Source: Egicoccus halophilus (GTDB taxonomy: Bacteria; Actinomycetota; Nitriliruptoria; Nitriliruptorales; Nitriliruptoraceae). From it: DNA of 64,000 nucleotides. A program made the position numbers and the translations under genes. The stretch covers positions 1,922,001 to 1,986,000 of the forward strand of contig NZ_CP036250.1 of assembly GCF_004300825.1 (NCBI RefSeq), given 5' to 3'. Shown here piece by piece: positions 47,216 through 54,985 of the stretch. The notes under the pieces are model-generated. The model saw only the letters and a list, made by a program, of their open reading frames with translations, did not search any database and was not told the DNA's origin. Each line of letters begins with the position of its first letter. Positions within the stretch are counted from its first letter, which is position 1.

Positions 47216-49237
47216 TCACTCGTCGTAGGCGTACAGGATCACCGTCTCGCCGGGTAGCAGGTCGCTCGCGGGGCCGGGGTCCTGCTCGAACACGCGGTTG
47301 GGTCGCAGCCAGGACCCGAAGCCACCCCGTCGGTCGACCTCGACGCTCAGGCCGAGTTCCTCGAGGACGATCGTGGCCTCGTCGACCAGCATGTTGCGCA
47401 CGTCGGGGACCTCGACCGGTGCCGGGCCCAGGGACACCACGACGTCCACCGTGTCCCCGCGGTGAGCGGTCGTGTCGAGTGGGTCCTGCTGCACGACGGT
47501 GCCGGGTGCCGAGACGTCGTGGACGCGCCCGGTGATCGCCATGCCGAGCTCGGCGCCGTCGAGTTCGGCCGCGGCGGCACCCTCGTCGAGCCCACGCACG
47601 TCCGGGACGTCGATCGGCTCCGGACCGAGGCTCACGGTCAGGGTGACGGCGCTGGTCTCGTCGAGGACCTCGGCAGCCGCCGGATCGGTCCGCACGACGA
47701 GCCCGGCGGCGACCTGCTCGTCGTGGGCCTCGGTGGTCTGTGGACGCAGGCCCGCGTCGGCGAGGCGTTGCTCGGCGAGTTCGCGGGTGTCACCCACCAC
47801 GTCGGGGACGGTGACCTGGCGGGGACCACCGGACAGCACGAGCGTGATGGTGGCGCCCCGGCGGGCGTCACCGTCCCGGTCCTGATCGAGCACGTGGTCG
47901 GCGGGCACCTCCAGGTCGTTGGGTCGGTCCTGGGCGACACGCACGTCGAAGCCGGCCTGTTCAAGGTCGGCGACGGCCGCGCCGTGGGCCTCACCGACCA
48001 CGACGGGGATCGGGGTCACCGGGGCCAGTACCCGGTCCCACACCAGGTAGCCACCCGCGGCGGAGGCGGCCAGCAGCGCCAGCACCACCAGCAGGACGAG
48101 CCAGCCCCGGCTGCGCCCCCCCGGGCCGTCGTCGACACCCTGGTCGACGTCGTCCGCGGATTCGTCGCCGACGTCGTCGAGGTGGGTCCGGGTGGACGCC
48201 GCGACGTCGACGTCGCGATCGTCGATCCGTCGTGTCCCGGTCGATCCGGGCGGCGCCGGCGGCCCCGGTCGGCCGCTGACGACGGTGGTCGGATCGCCGG
48301 GCGCGAGTGCGACGGTGCTGCCCCGCGCTGCCGGGCGGGACGGGACCACGGTGTCGCCCAGCAGCCCGTCGAGTGCCAGCGGTTCCATGCCACCCGGGAC
48401 GGCGAGCGCGAGCTCCCGGGCGAACACCGTTGCGTCCTCGGGGCGCTCGTCGGGCTCGTGTGCCGTCGCGGCCACCACCAGTCCGTCGAGCTCCGGCGGG
48501 ATGCCCGGTACGAGCGTGGACGGTGGCGGCACCCGCTGGGAGGTGTGCGCGACCGCGGTCGCGAACGGCGAGTCACCCTCGTGTGGCGGTCGCCCGGTCA
48601 GGCACTCGAACAGCACGACCCCGAGGGCGTAGACGTCGGCGCGCGGATCCAGTGGCCGACCACGGACCGCCTCGGGGGAGAGATAGTGCGGCGAGCCGAC
48701 CAGCACGTCCGCCCCGAAGGTGGAGGTCGCGCTCGCAGCCGCGCGCGCGAGTCCGAAGTCGGTGACGTGGACCTGGCCGTCCCCGCTCAGCAGGAGGTTC
48801 TCCGGCTTCACGTCGCGGTGGACCAGACCGGCGCGGTGGGCCGAGCCGAGCCCGGCGGCGGCGGGGGCGAGCACCCCCAGCGCCTGCGACGGCGAGAGCC
48901 GACCCCGGCGGCGCAGCACCTCCCGCAGGGACGGTCCCTCGATCAATTGCAGCACCAGGTAGGCGCCATCGTCGGTCTCGCCCCAGTCGTGGACGGCGAC
49001 GACGTTGGGATGCGCCAGTGCGGCGGCGGACCGGGCCTCCCGGCGGAAGCGGTCGAGGAAGGCCGGGTCGGTGGCGAGATGGGCGTGCAGCAGCTTGACC
49101 GCGACCTCGCGCTCCAGCACCTCGTCGACGGCCCGGTGCACCGTCGCCATCCCGCCTCGTCCGAGCTCCCCGCGCAGCAGATAGCGCCCACCGACACGGG
49201 TGGGACCGGCATCACGGGACGAGTGCGACGTCGACAC
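47216..49237 (-). CDS. PASTA-domain serine/threonine protein kinase (PknB-like)
   Basis: 673 residues from GTG 49235-49237; TACCAT (49245-49250 complement) is 7 bases upstream, so probably leaderless. Hanks kinase motifs are complete: GELGRGGMATVH, AVKLL, HRDVKPENLLL, VTDFGLA, SPEAVRG and DVYALGVVLFECLTG. A single membrane span (LVLLVVLALLAASAAGGYLVW, about 425) is followed by four PASTA repeats (start near IPVVVGEAH, VTVPDVVG, IDVPDVRG, VEVPDVRN), which bind peptidoglycan fragments. It should sense wall state and phosphorylate division and wall enzymes. Unlike the classical PknB locus, no PP2C phosphatase, FHA or FtsW/PBP genes adjoin. Confidence 0.95.
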   Translation of the reverse strand: MSTSHSSRDAGPTRVGGRYLLRGELGRGGMATVHRAVDEVLEREVAVKLLHAHLATDPAFLDRFRREARSAAALAHPNVVAVHDWGETDDGAYLVLQLIEGPSLREVLRRRGRLSPSQALGVLAPAAAGLGSAHRAGLVHRDVKPENLLLSGDGQVHVTDFGLARAAASATSTFGADVLVGSPHYLSPEAVRGRPLDPRADVYALGVVLFECLTGRPPHEGDSPFATAVAHTSQRVPPPSTLVPGIPPELDGLVVAATAHEPDERPEDATVFARELALAVPGGMEPLALDGLLGDTVVPSRPAARGSTVALAPGDPTTVVSGRPGPPAPPGSTGTRRIDDRDVDVAASTRTHLDDVGDESADDVDQGVDDGPGGRSRGWLVLLVVLALLAASAAGGYLVWDRVLAPVTPIPVVVGEAHGAAVADLEQAGFDVRVAQDRPNDLEVPADHVLDQDRDGDARRGATITLVLSGGPRQVTVPDVVGDTRELAEQRLADAGLRPQTTEAHDEQVAAGLVVRTDPAAAEVLDETSAVTLTVSLGPEPIDVPDVRGLDEGAAAAELDGAELGMAITGRVHDVSAPGTVVQQDPLDTTAHRGDTVDVVVSLGPAPVEVPDVRNMLVDEATIVLEELGLSVEVDRRGGFGSWLRPNRVFEQDPGPASDLLPGETVILYAYDE

Positions 49238-49274
49238 GGCCACGATGGTAGGGCAGCACGTCCGGTGCGCCCCG

Positions 49275-49736
49275 TCAGCCCTGCTGCATCCGGTCGACCC
49301 GGTCGCGCAGGGTCGCGTACAACGTGCGCAACTCGTCGGTCTCGCCCTGCGCCTGGTCGAGCCGCCCCTGCAGGTCCGCGAGCGTCGCGCGCAGGTCGGA
49401 TGCCGCGGTGGCCGCGTCCTCGGCCACGGTCTCGCGCGCTCGGACCTCGCGCTCGAGCCGTTCGTCGAGTGCGGCGATCGACTCGGCCAGCGAGCGCAAC
49501 GACGCGTCGGTCCGCTCGAGCCGTTCGTCCGCCGAGCGGTCGCCCCGCAGACCGTCGAGCTGGGACTCGAGCGCCTCGACGCGTGCCGACAGCGCCGTCT
49601 CGGTCTCGCTGCGGGCGGCCAGCTCCGCACGCAGCTCGGCGACCGCGTCGTCCTGCCCGGCGTCGCCGGGCGGCGAGCAGCCGCCGACGACGAGCAGCAG
49701 GGCGACGAGTGGGACGGGCCAGCGGCGCAGGGACAT
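49275..49736 (-). CDS. Coiled-coil lipoprotein
   Basis: 153 residues from ATG 49734-49736, exactly 7 bases after TAGGCT (49744-49749 complement), so leaderless. Signal peptide with lipobox LLLVVGGCS, then an almost unbroken charged coiled coil (AELRAELAARSETETALSARV ... DELRTLYATLRDRVDRM) to the C-terminus. No enzyme domain. Likely a periplasm-like spacer or structural lipoprotein; the kinase start is only 37 bases from its stop, but both have their own -10 boxes. Confidence 0.75.
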   Translation of the reverse strand: MSLRRWPVPLVALLLVVGGCSPPGDAGQDDAVAELRAELAARSETETALSARVEALESQLDGLRGDRSADERLERTDASLRSLAESIAALDERLEREVRARETVAEDAATAASDLRATLADLQGRLDQAQGETDELRTLYATLRDRVDRMQQG

Positions 49737-49804
49737 GCCGAGCAGCCTAAGCCGTCGTCCCCGGCGATCCGAGTAGCGTGCACCGCACCGGCGAGGAGCG
49801 ACGC

Positions 49805-50155
49805 ATGTCGGGCAACGGTGGGGCACCCGGGACCTTCGACGACGAGCTCGAGGCGCTCGGCTTCCGCACGCAGGGGTTCTCACGACGCGGTGGCCGGATG
49901 TGGACGCTGCCGTTCAACCGGCACCTGACCTTCATGCTGCACGACTACCACGACGCGATCGTGCTCACCTGGTCGTTCTCGCTGGGGGAGTACCTGCTCG
50001 AACGTGGCTGGCAGGTCAGCACCACCGACACGTCCGCGACCGAGCTGTACCCGCAGCACGATGTCCGGCTGCCCCTGGACGTCGAGGCGCTGCACGGGGA
50101 GATCACCCGCGTGCTCACGACGTTGCGACTCGACCTCGGGGACCCGACGCTCTGA
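49805..50155 (+). CDS. Conserved small protein of unknown function
   Basis: 116 residues from ATG 49805 with GAGGAG upstream; TAGCGT (49774-49779) is a plausible -10 box. The middle is rich in aromatic residues (RRGGRMWTLPFNRHLTFMLHDYHDAIVLTWSFSLGEYLLERGW). No signal or membrane span; likely a small alpha/beta cytoplasmic protein. It is the last core gene before the island: the island repeat begins 5 bases after its stop, so insertion occurred in its 3' flank without cutting it. Confidence 0.6.
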   Translation: MSGNGGAPGTFDDELEALGFRTQGFSRRGGRMWTLPFNRHLTFMLHDYHDAIVLTWSFSLGEYLLERGWQVSTTDTSATELYPQHDVRLPLDVEALHGEITRVLTTLRLDLGDPTL

Positions 50156-50159
50156 CGGT

Positions 50160-50176
50160 CTGTAGCCGATTACCTC
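50160..50176 (+). repeat. Left 17-bp terminal inverted repeat of the island
   Basis: CTGTAGCCGATTACCTC. Its exact reverse complement is at 58285-58301. Inward sequences differ after 17 bases. No matching target duplication is seen outside (ACGGT before, GGCGT after the right copy). Confidence 0.85.
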
Positions 50177-50362
50177 GGTCACAGCGGGTTCCCCTTGACC
50201 GCCGGTAGCGGTGGTTTGGTTCCCGTGGGATCCGCACCGGTGTCAGATGCGGCCCTTCCGACTTCGTCGCTTCCGGTTTCGCACCGCCCGCGAGGGTGGT
50301 GCCAGAGCCGGATGCTCCATCGGCGCGTCCCCGCTACCTGCGGGTGAGGACCCGTGCGTGGA

Positions 50363-50584
50363 TCAGGCGGCCGCTACGAGCGGCAGCGTCTCCTCCTGGT
50401 TCTCGACTAGGGCGGTCCAGCGTGCGAGGTTGACCGCGGCGTTCTCGTCGCGGTCATGGCGGTGCCCACACTGCTCGTCCGCGCACCAGAAGACCGGCTC
50501 GCGAGCCATCTGCTCGTTCTTGGTCCCGCACGCCGAGCACGTCTTCGAGCTGGCGTACCGCACCACCGGCGTGTCCATTGGCAT
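50363..50584 (-). pseudogene. TnpB (IS200/IS605-family) C-terminal remnant
   Basis: Only the last roughly 65 residues of a TnpB remain: YASSKTCSACGTKN, then FWCADEQCGHRHDRDENAAVNLARW, the zinc ribbon and the final catalytic-domain Asp motif (DRDxNAA). The RuvC body and N-terminus are missing. The break coincides with the 34-bp direct repeat at 50561-50594, which supplies the first residues (MPMDTPVV). Sequence past its stop, toward the left repeat, contains a small hairpin region and TTGA, perhaps a relic of the element's right end and guide-RNA region; I cannot confirm this. The protein cannot be active. Confidence 0.85.
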
Positions 50585-50594
50585 AGCGGGCGTT
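50561..50594 (+). repeat. 34-bp direct repeat, copy 1
   Basis: Identical to 54232-54265 in the same orientation. This copy forms the broken 5' edge of the TnpB remnant. The two copies bracket 3.6 kb with the ECF sigma operon and three other genes. Confidence 0.95.
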
Positions 50595-50653
50595 GTGCCT
50601 ACCTGGGGTCGGCATCTGCTCTCGCGTCTGGGTCTCGGTCTCGGACGGTGCTG

Positions 50654-52417
50654 CTACGGCCCCTCGTTGAACGGCGCCGCGTCGTCGCTGAACGCGAAGT
50701 GTTCGGCGATGAGCCACACGTTGGTATCGCGCCCGTCGTAGCGTTCCTCTGCAAAGAGGGGGAACCCCGTGGCCAGGTGAGCAATCCCTCGTGCGGCGTT
50801 GGCGTCGTCTGGGGCGCAGAGGTCGAGCGGGCCGTCACATCCAGCCACGTTCGGGGTTGCGTAGGCCTCGACCTCATCCTGTGTGAGCCCGAGCGAGGCG
50901 ATCAAGTCTTGCCCTCCGGGCATCTGGTCGAGGGGAACTACGACACGCTGGACGAGGCCGACCGCGGTTCGCCATTCGGGGTGCAGTTCTGCTGAGACTC
51001 CTCGCCATTGGGTGCGGTCGTCGACCCAGGTGTCGGAAGTGTCGAAACCTGGACCTCCCGGAGAGGACCATTGACCTGACGGGAGGGGACCGTCGTCGGT
51101 CACGTTCGACTCGATGGTCCATGCTGCCCAGGAGGTGCCACGGAACCGCCTGCGCAGTTCGGTCTCGGGGGTGGCATTCGGGAACGTGTAGATCAGTTCG
51201 ACCGGCCAGTGCTCGGCTGCCGTGCCAGCGTCAGGGGCACGCTCTGCGGTGGTGTGGTCGAGCTCGGCGGGATAGTTCGTGACGGACACTCCGGTCAGGT
51301 CTTGCATCGGCAGCCGCCCGGGATCGGGGAGGCGTTCGCGGTCTACGGCGATCAGCATCCGGTAGGGCACCTGGTGGCCAGAGCAGTTCTCGTGGGGGTT
51401 GTCTTCGATGACACCGTCTGCAGCAGCGACCCCTCGCCTGACCTCGAGCCAACTGCCGTCACCTTCGACATCGGCTGCCCACCCGGGGCAATCGGACCAT
51501 TGCCGCGAGGACCACACAGCGAGCGCGTGGGTGTCGAAATCGACATCCTCCAACGTGGCGTAGATGCCGGGGTCTGTCGGGGTACCTGCGACGTTCGCGA
51601 GCCCTGCTGGGGTGTTGTCCTGCCAGGCGCGTTCGGCCGTCTGACGATCGAACGCGATCTCGAGGACGGAGACGACCGTTGCCGGCTGCAACTCCTCTCG
51701 CCAGCCATCGACCTTCATCAACGGCATGGCCGCCGACGAGGTTGCTGCTCCTGCGGTCGGGGCGGCGCCGGCACCAGGTGTCTCGCGGAAGGCGAGGGTC
51801 AGTCCGCCGGCCCTGAGTACGAGACGTCCGTCACGTAGCTCCCACGCCGGACCGGACCGGAAGAACTCATCAACCCACCGGTCCTGTGCGTCCTGTTCGT
51901 CGCTCGTGCAGAGCATCAGAGTCGTGTGGCCGAAACCGCCGAACTCGAAGCGGCCGTTGGTGAGGTAGAGCTGAGAATGGCTGCGGTTGCAGCCCGCTTG
52001 CCAGGTCGCGAACCCGTCTGCGTCTGGATCCACCAGCTGTCCGCCGTCGGCGTCGCGCACGGGTGGTTCGCGTTGGAGGGTCAGCTCGATGCTGGTTCCA
52101 TCCACCAGGTCGCGAGGTGTGCCGTTCTCGATCACCTCGCTTGAGACGTAGGTCCGGTTCCAGAGCTGCTCAGCATCGGATCGCTCGCCGGTGGGCAGCT
52201 CGCTGGGTCGCTCGGCGATCTCAAGCTCCTGGTCGATCCCGACGACCGACGGCACGAGCAGGACCGCCGCCACGAGGACCGCGACACCACCGAGCCCCGC
52301 TGCGAGCCGGCCCGCAAGCACCTGCCGCCGGGCACGGTGCACCAGCGCTCCCGTATCGAGTGGCCGGGTCGGTTGCGGTGCCGTGTCGCGCAGCAGCTCC
52401 TCGAGATCACTGACCAT
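50654..52417 (-). CDS. META-domain membrane protein downstream of ECF sigma factor (putative anti-sigma/sensor)
   Basis: 587 residues, overlapping the sigma gene by 11 bases. A short cytoplasmic N-terminus (MVSDLEELLRDTAPQPTRP ... LVHRARRQVLAGR) precedes one membrane span (LAAGLGGVAVLVAAVLLVPSVV, about 37-58). Outside, residues 80-215 form a META/HslJ-like domain with the typical W...GCNRSHSQLYLTNGRFEFG and ...LMLCTSDEQDAQDRWVDEFF. A long C-terminal region with cysteines (DCPGW, ENCSGH, GCDGPLDLCAPDD) has no known family. Gene order, overlap and topology fit the class of single-span regulators co-encoded with SigE-type ECF factors, although no zinc anti-sigma motif is visible. Sensor role is inference. 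Confidence 0.65.
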   Translation of the reverse strand: MVSDLEELLRDTAPQPTRPLDTGALVHRARRQVLAGRLAAGLGGVAVLVAAVLLVPSVVGIDQELEIAERPSELPTGERSDAEQLWNRTYVSSEVIENGTPRDLVDGTSIELTLQREPPVRDADGGQLVDPDADGFATWQAGCNRSHSQLYLTNGRFEFGGFGHTTLMLCTSDEQDAQDRWVDEFFRSGPAWELRDGRLVLRAGGLTLAFRETPGAGAAPTAGAATSSAAMPLMKVDGWREELQPATVVSVLEIAFDRQTAERAWQDNTPAGLANVAGTPTDPGIYATLEDVDFDTHALAVWSSRQWSDCPGWAADVEGDGSWLEVRRGVAAADGVIEDNPHENCSGHQVPYRMLIAVDRERLPDPGRLPMQDLTGVSVTNYPAELDHTTAERAPDAGTAAEHWPVELIYTFPNATPETELRRRFRGTSWAAWTIESNVTDDGPLPSGQWSSPGGPGFDTSDTWVDDRTQWRGVSAELHPEWRTAVGLVQRVVVPLDQMPGGQDLIASLGLTQDEVEAYATPNVAGCDGPLDLCAPDDANAARGIAHLATGFPLFAEERYDGRDTNVWLIAEHFAFSDDAAPFNEGP

Positions 52418-52928
52418 CGGAGATCTCCTCTGTTGTCACCGAGCTCGGTCGCAGCTGCGAGCGCAACCGCTCCACCGCCCGATGCGTCCTCGCCCGTACC
52501 GCACCTGGGGTCGTGCCAAGCACGTCTGCCGCCTGCTCTGCCGACAGATCCAGGAGGTAGCGCAAGATCACGGCCTCCCGTTGCTCGACAGAGAGTTCGC
52601 GAAGCGCGGAGCGGACCCACAACTGATCCTCCACCGGGTCGGGATCGACGACCGTTCCCGAGGGACCGTGCCGTTCACGGGCGCGCCGCTGGGCTCGTCG
52701 ACGACGCCAGGCGCTGTTGGCCAGGTTCACCGCCACGCGGTAGGTCCACCCTTCCGGCGACTCCAACGTCGACACGTGCGACCAGCGGCGGCACGCCCGT
52801 AACAGTGCCTCCTGGACCAGCTCTTCGGCCACGTGCACGTCACCGCAGTAGTGCGCCATCGCGCCGACCAGCCGTGGCCAGGCAGCCGCGCAGAAGCGCT
52901 CTTGCGCTTCAAGCGCCTCACCCACCAC
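52407..52928 (-). CDS. ECF-type RNA polymerase sigma factor (SigE family)
   Basis: 173 residues from GTG 52926-52928 with GGAGG upstream. Region 2 reads AHYCGDVHVAEELVQEALLRACRRW ... SPEGWTYRVAVNLANSAWRRR, region 4 reads LRELSVEQREAVILRYLLDLSAEQAADVLGTTPGAVRARTHRAVERLR. No extra SnoaL or C-terminal domain. It directs RNA polymerase to its own promoter set. The META-domain membrane gene overlaps its 3' end by 11 bases and probably controls it. The upstream 212 bases (52929-53140) hold no gene; no ECF-type GGAAC -35 is obvious. Confidence 0.92.
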   Translation of the reverse strand: MVGEALEAQERFCAAAWPRLVGAMAHYCGDVHVAEELVQEALLRACRRWSHVSTLESPEGWTYRVAVNLANSAWRRRRAQRRARERHGPSGTVVDPDPVEDQLWVRSALRELSVEQREAVILRYLLDLSAEQAADVLGTTPGAVRARTHRAVERLRSQLRPSSVTTEEISDGQ

Positions 52929-53140
52929 GCGCCTCCGGTCCAGTCAGGGAGTGTCCCTCAACGAGTACACGCACGAGCGACCTCGCGCGTTACGCACCTC
53001 CGCACAAGACGCCTCCGTCACAGCACGGCGACCACGAAAGCCCTACCGAGTGCGGGCGTTTCCGCACGGTCCTACACCACCGCCCTCGCATCTCCGGGCG
53101 CTACAGACCGTCGCGGTCACAACTGCTGACACCTCACGCG

Positions 53141-53524
53141 CTATGACCGAGGATGGACGTACTCGTGCAGCCGCTGAGGTGACATCTTTAGCGCCGTCGA
53201 AACGAACTCAGCAGCGTCCTGCCGTCGGTGGACCCCCGGCAACGCCGTGGCGTGGAGTCGGACGACGGCGCCACTGTGCAACTGGACCTCCAGCATCGGA
53301 ACGATGGAACCCGAGGCTGGCCAGTACCACGGCAGGCTGTCGGCCCTGCCGATCCGATCGACGTCTCGTCTCGCGATACGCCGCGTTGACCACAGGTTGC
53401 GCACCTCGATTTCGCCGTCCTGGCGTGACAAGGCAATCCTCCAGGTGGCCGCGACCCAAGTCAGGGCGACGGCCAAGGCAACCACGACACCAGCCTCAGG
53501 GGCGCCGGCTGCCACCAGCGGCAT
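53141..53524 (-). CDS. PH-domain-like membrane protein, possibly frameshifted at its 5' end
   Basis: 127 residues from ATG 53522-53524. One membrane span (EAGVVVALAVALTWVAATW) precedes a bacterial PH-like domain (RIALSRQDGEIEVRNLWSTRRIARRDVDRIGRA ... LHATALPG). Proteins of this kind usually have two spans before the domain. In the -1-related frame just upstream another hydrophobic segment (RLVMLAQTFPLPVLFGAVV) is open, so a frameshift around 53530 may have split a longer gene; the 256 bases upstream to 53780 hold no other supported gene. Function unknown. Confidence 0.55.
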   Translation of the reverse strand: MPLVAAGAPEAGVVVALAVALTWVAATWRIALSRQDGEIEVRNLWSTRRIARRDVDRIGRADSLPWYWPASGSIVPMLEVQLHSGAVVRLHATALPGVHRRQDAAEFVSTALKMSPQRLHEYVHPRS

Positions 53525-53780
53525 CGCACCACCGCTCCGAACAAGACGGGTAGCGGGAACGTCTGAGCCAGCATGACGAGGCGGCTCGCGAACGGCGCGA
53601 AGGTGGTACCTACGGCTCCGGAAGCCATCACCGCTCCTGCCGTTCCCGCGTCGGTACCAACTCCCGGCACCGTACCGCCACCGGTCACAGGTGAACGCTC
53701 CGACGCGTGCACAACCACCGCATCGACCGTCGGCAACCGGGCGTTACTTCTCGACGAGCAGCAGGCGCGAGCGCCGTTGG

Positions 53781-54188
53781 TCAGAGCGTGTGCTCGCTCG
53801 ACTTCGGCCACTGCCAGGACCATCGGATCGAGCGCTGCCGGGCGAGCGAGAAGGCCTCGTCCTCCGACCGGGCCTCGCTGAACGGCGGGGCGGGGCACCA
53901 GCCGCAGACGTCGATGCAGCCGACTGCGTGCTCGAACTCGAGCCATGCCGCACGGCGCTCGCAGATCTCGCAGGTTCCGTGGGGGATGCCATCGGTCCAC
54001 CAGCCGATCTCCCAGCGCTCGTCCAAAGCAGCCGAGAGCTTGGCCAGTTCGCACTCCCACCACCGGGGCATCCACATGGTGGCCTTCACCACGGCGGGAC
54101 GGTAGAGCACGTCATCAAACAGCTCGCAGGTTCGTCCGAGGCCGTGAACGACCAGACGCCTCGCCGCGCGACCTGCTCCAGAACGCAT
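53781..54188 (-). CDS. Hypothetical protein with two CxxC motifs
   Basis: 135 residues from ATG 54186-54188; weak ribosome site. Rich in Trp (about nine, e.g. MWMPRWWECELA and WEIGWWTDG). Two cysteine pairs, CEICERR and CIDVCGWC, may form a zinc site. No family recognised. It ends 43 bases before the second 34-bp repeat. Composition (Trp/Cys-rich, near-cytoplasmic) suggests a small nucleic-acid or metal-binding protein, but this is only composition. Confidence 0.45.
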   Translation of the reverse strand: MRSGAGRAARRLVVHGLGRTCELFDDVLYRPAVVKATMWMPRWWECELAKLSAALDERWEIGWWTDGIPHGTCEICERRAAWLEFEHAVGCIDVCGWCPAPPFSEARSEDEAFSLARQRSIRWSWQWPKSSEHTL

Positions 54189-54231
54189 GGATCCCCCTCA
54201 ACGATGCAACTGGCGCGGGTAGGTCATCATC

Positions 54232-54265
54232 CACCACCGGCGTGTCCATTGGCATAGCGGGCGTT
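54232..54265 (+). repeat. 34-bp direct repeat, copy 2
   Basis: Same sequence and orientation as 50561-50594, 3.67 kb away. It lies just outside the MazF-type toxin stop at 54268. Confidence 0.95.
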
Positions 54266-54267
54266 TG

Positions 54268-54585
54268 TTACTGAAGGTCTAGGACGGTCTCGAGGGCGAG
54301 GTCGACACCCCACTGTTCCTCGGGCGAGAGGTGGCCGCGCTGGTCGCCGAGCCTGCTCACGTCGATAGCACCCATCTGCTCCACCAGCACGCGCGTTATG
54401 GTTCCGTCGATTTCGATCTCGGGGCGGAACGAAGCCCCTCGTGCGGCAGTCGAGGTCGGCGCAATCAGCACCGTCGACAACCGCATCAGGGCATCCGATT
54501 GCACGATCACGCCGTAGCGGACGCCAGATTGCTCGTGCCCTTGGCGACGTCCCAGGCGAAGCCGGAAGACGTCACCGCGCCGCAC
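54268..54585 (-). CDS. MazF/PemK-family mRNA interferase toxin
   Basis: 105 residues from ATG 54583-54585, overlapping the antitoxin gene by 14 bases. RRGDVFRLRLG, then GHEQSGVRYGVIVQSDALMRLSTVLIAPTST and a final VEQMGAIDVSRL match MazF toxins: Arg in the R-(P/Y)-G-V segment and Ser/Thr in the second strand are the RNA-cleavage residues. It should cut mRNA at short sequence sites when released. The antitoxin is encoded upstream in the normal order. Confidence 0.9.
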   Translation of the reverse strand: MRRGDVFRLRLGRRQGHEQSGVRYGVIVQSDALMRLSTVLIAPTSTAARGASFRPEIEIDGTITRVLVEQMGAIDVSRLGDQRGHLSPEEQWGVDLALETVLDLQ

Positions 54586-54811
54586 GGAGATCCTCCATCA
54601 TCGCCGCCACCTCGGCTGCTTCCATCCGGTCGGCCTCATCCGAGGCGAGCTCGGCCACCTCGTCGATGAGGCGCTGCCGGTCGCGTAGCCGTAAGGCGGC
54701 GGCGACCAGGCCACGTCGGACCGCCTCAGAGCGGGAAAGGCCGGTGGCCTCGAGTTCGGCAAGGGCACGTTGTGCCTCGTCGTCGAGTCGTACGGAGATG
54801 AGATCACTCAT
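54572..54811 (-). CDS. Ribbon-helix-helix antitoxin partner of MazF
   Basis: 79 residues from ATG 54809-54811; TACAGT (54818-54823 complement) is 6 bases upstream, so leaderless. The N-terminal ribbon-helix-helix reads LISVRLDDEAQRALAELEATGLSRSEAVRRGLV. The acidic C-terminal helix (DEVAELASDEADRMEAAEVAAMMEDL) would bind and neutralise the toxin. It should repress its own promoter; TACTGTA around the -10 box may form part of the operator. Antitoxin precedes toxin, with overlap, as in MazEF9-like pairs. Confidence 0.88.
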   Translation of the reverse strand: MSDLISVRLDDEAQRALAELEATGLSRSEAVRRGLVAAALRLRDRQRLIDEVAELASDEADRMEAAEVAAMMEDLRAAR

Positions 54812-54985
54812 GCCGGTACTGTATCACGGAACGTCGGACAGTAGCGAGGCCGCCCCTGGCACCTCAATCTCGAGTAGGCGACACGGGCGTGGTGATGCGG
54901 ATCGTGAACGCCGGCTCTGCGTTGCTCCTGACGATGGGGGGCTGGGTCCAGCCCGTTCCAGAGTCCACGTAGGATCGGGGCGGGG

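Noticed and set aside
50363-50584. Intact small TnpB-like zinc-finger gene
   Set aside because: It lacks the RuvC body and starts inside a repeated 34-mer, so it is a fragment.
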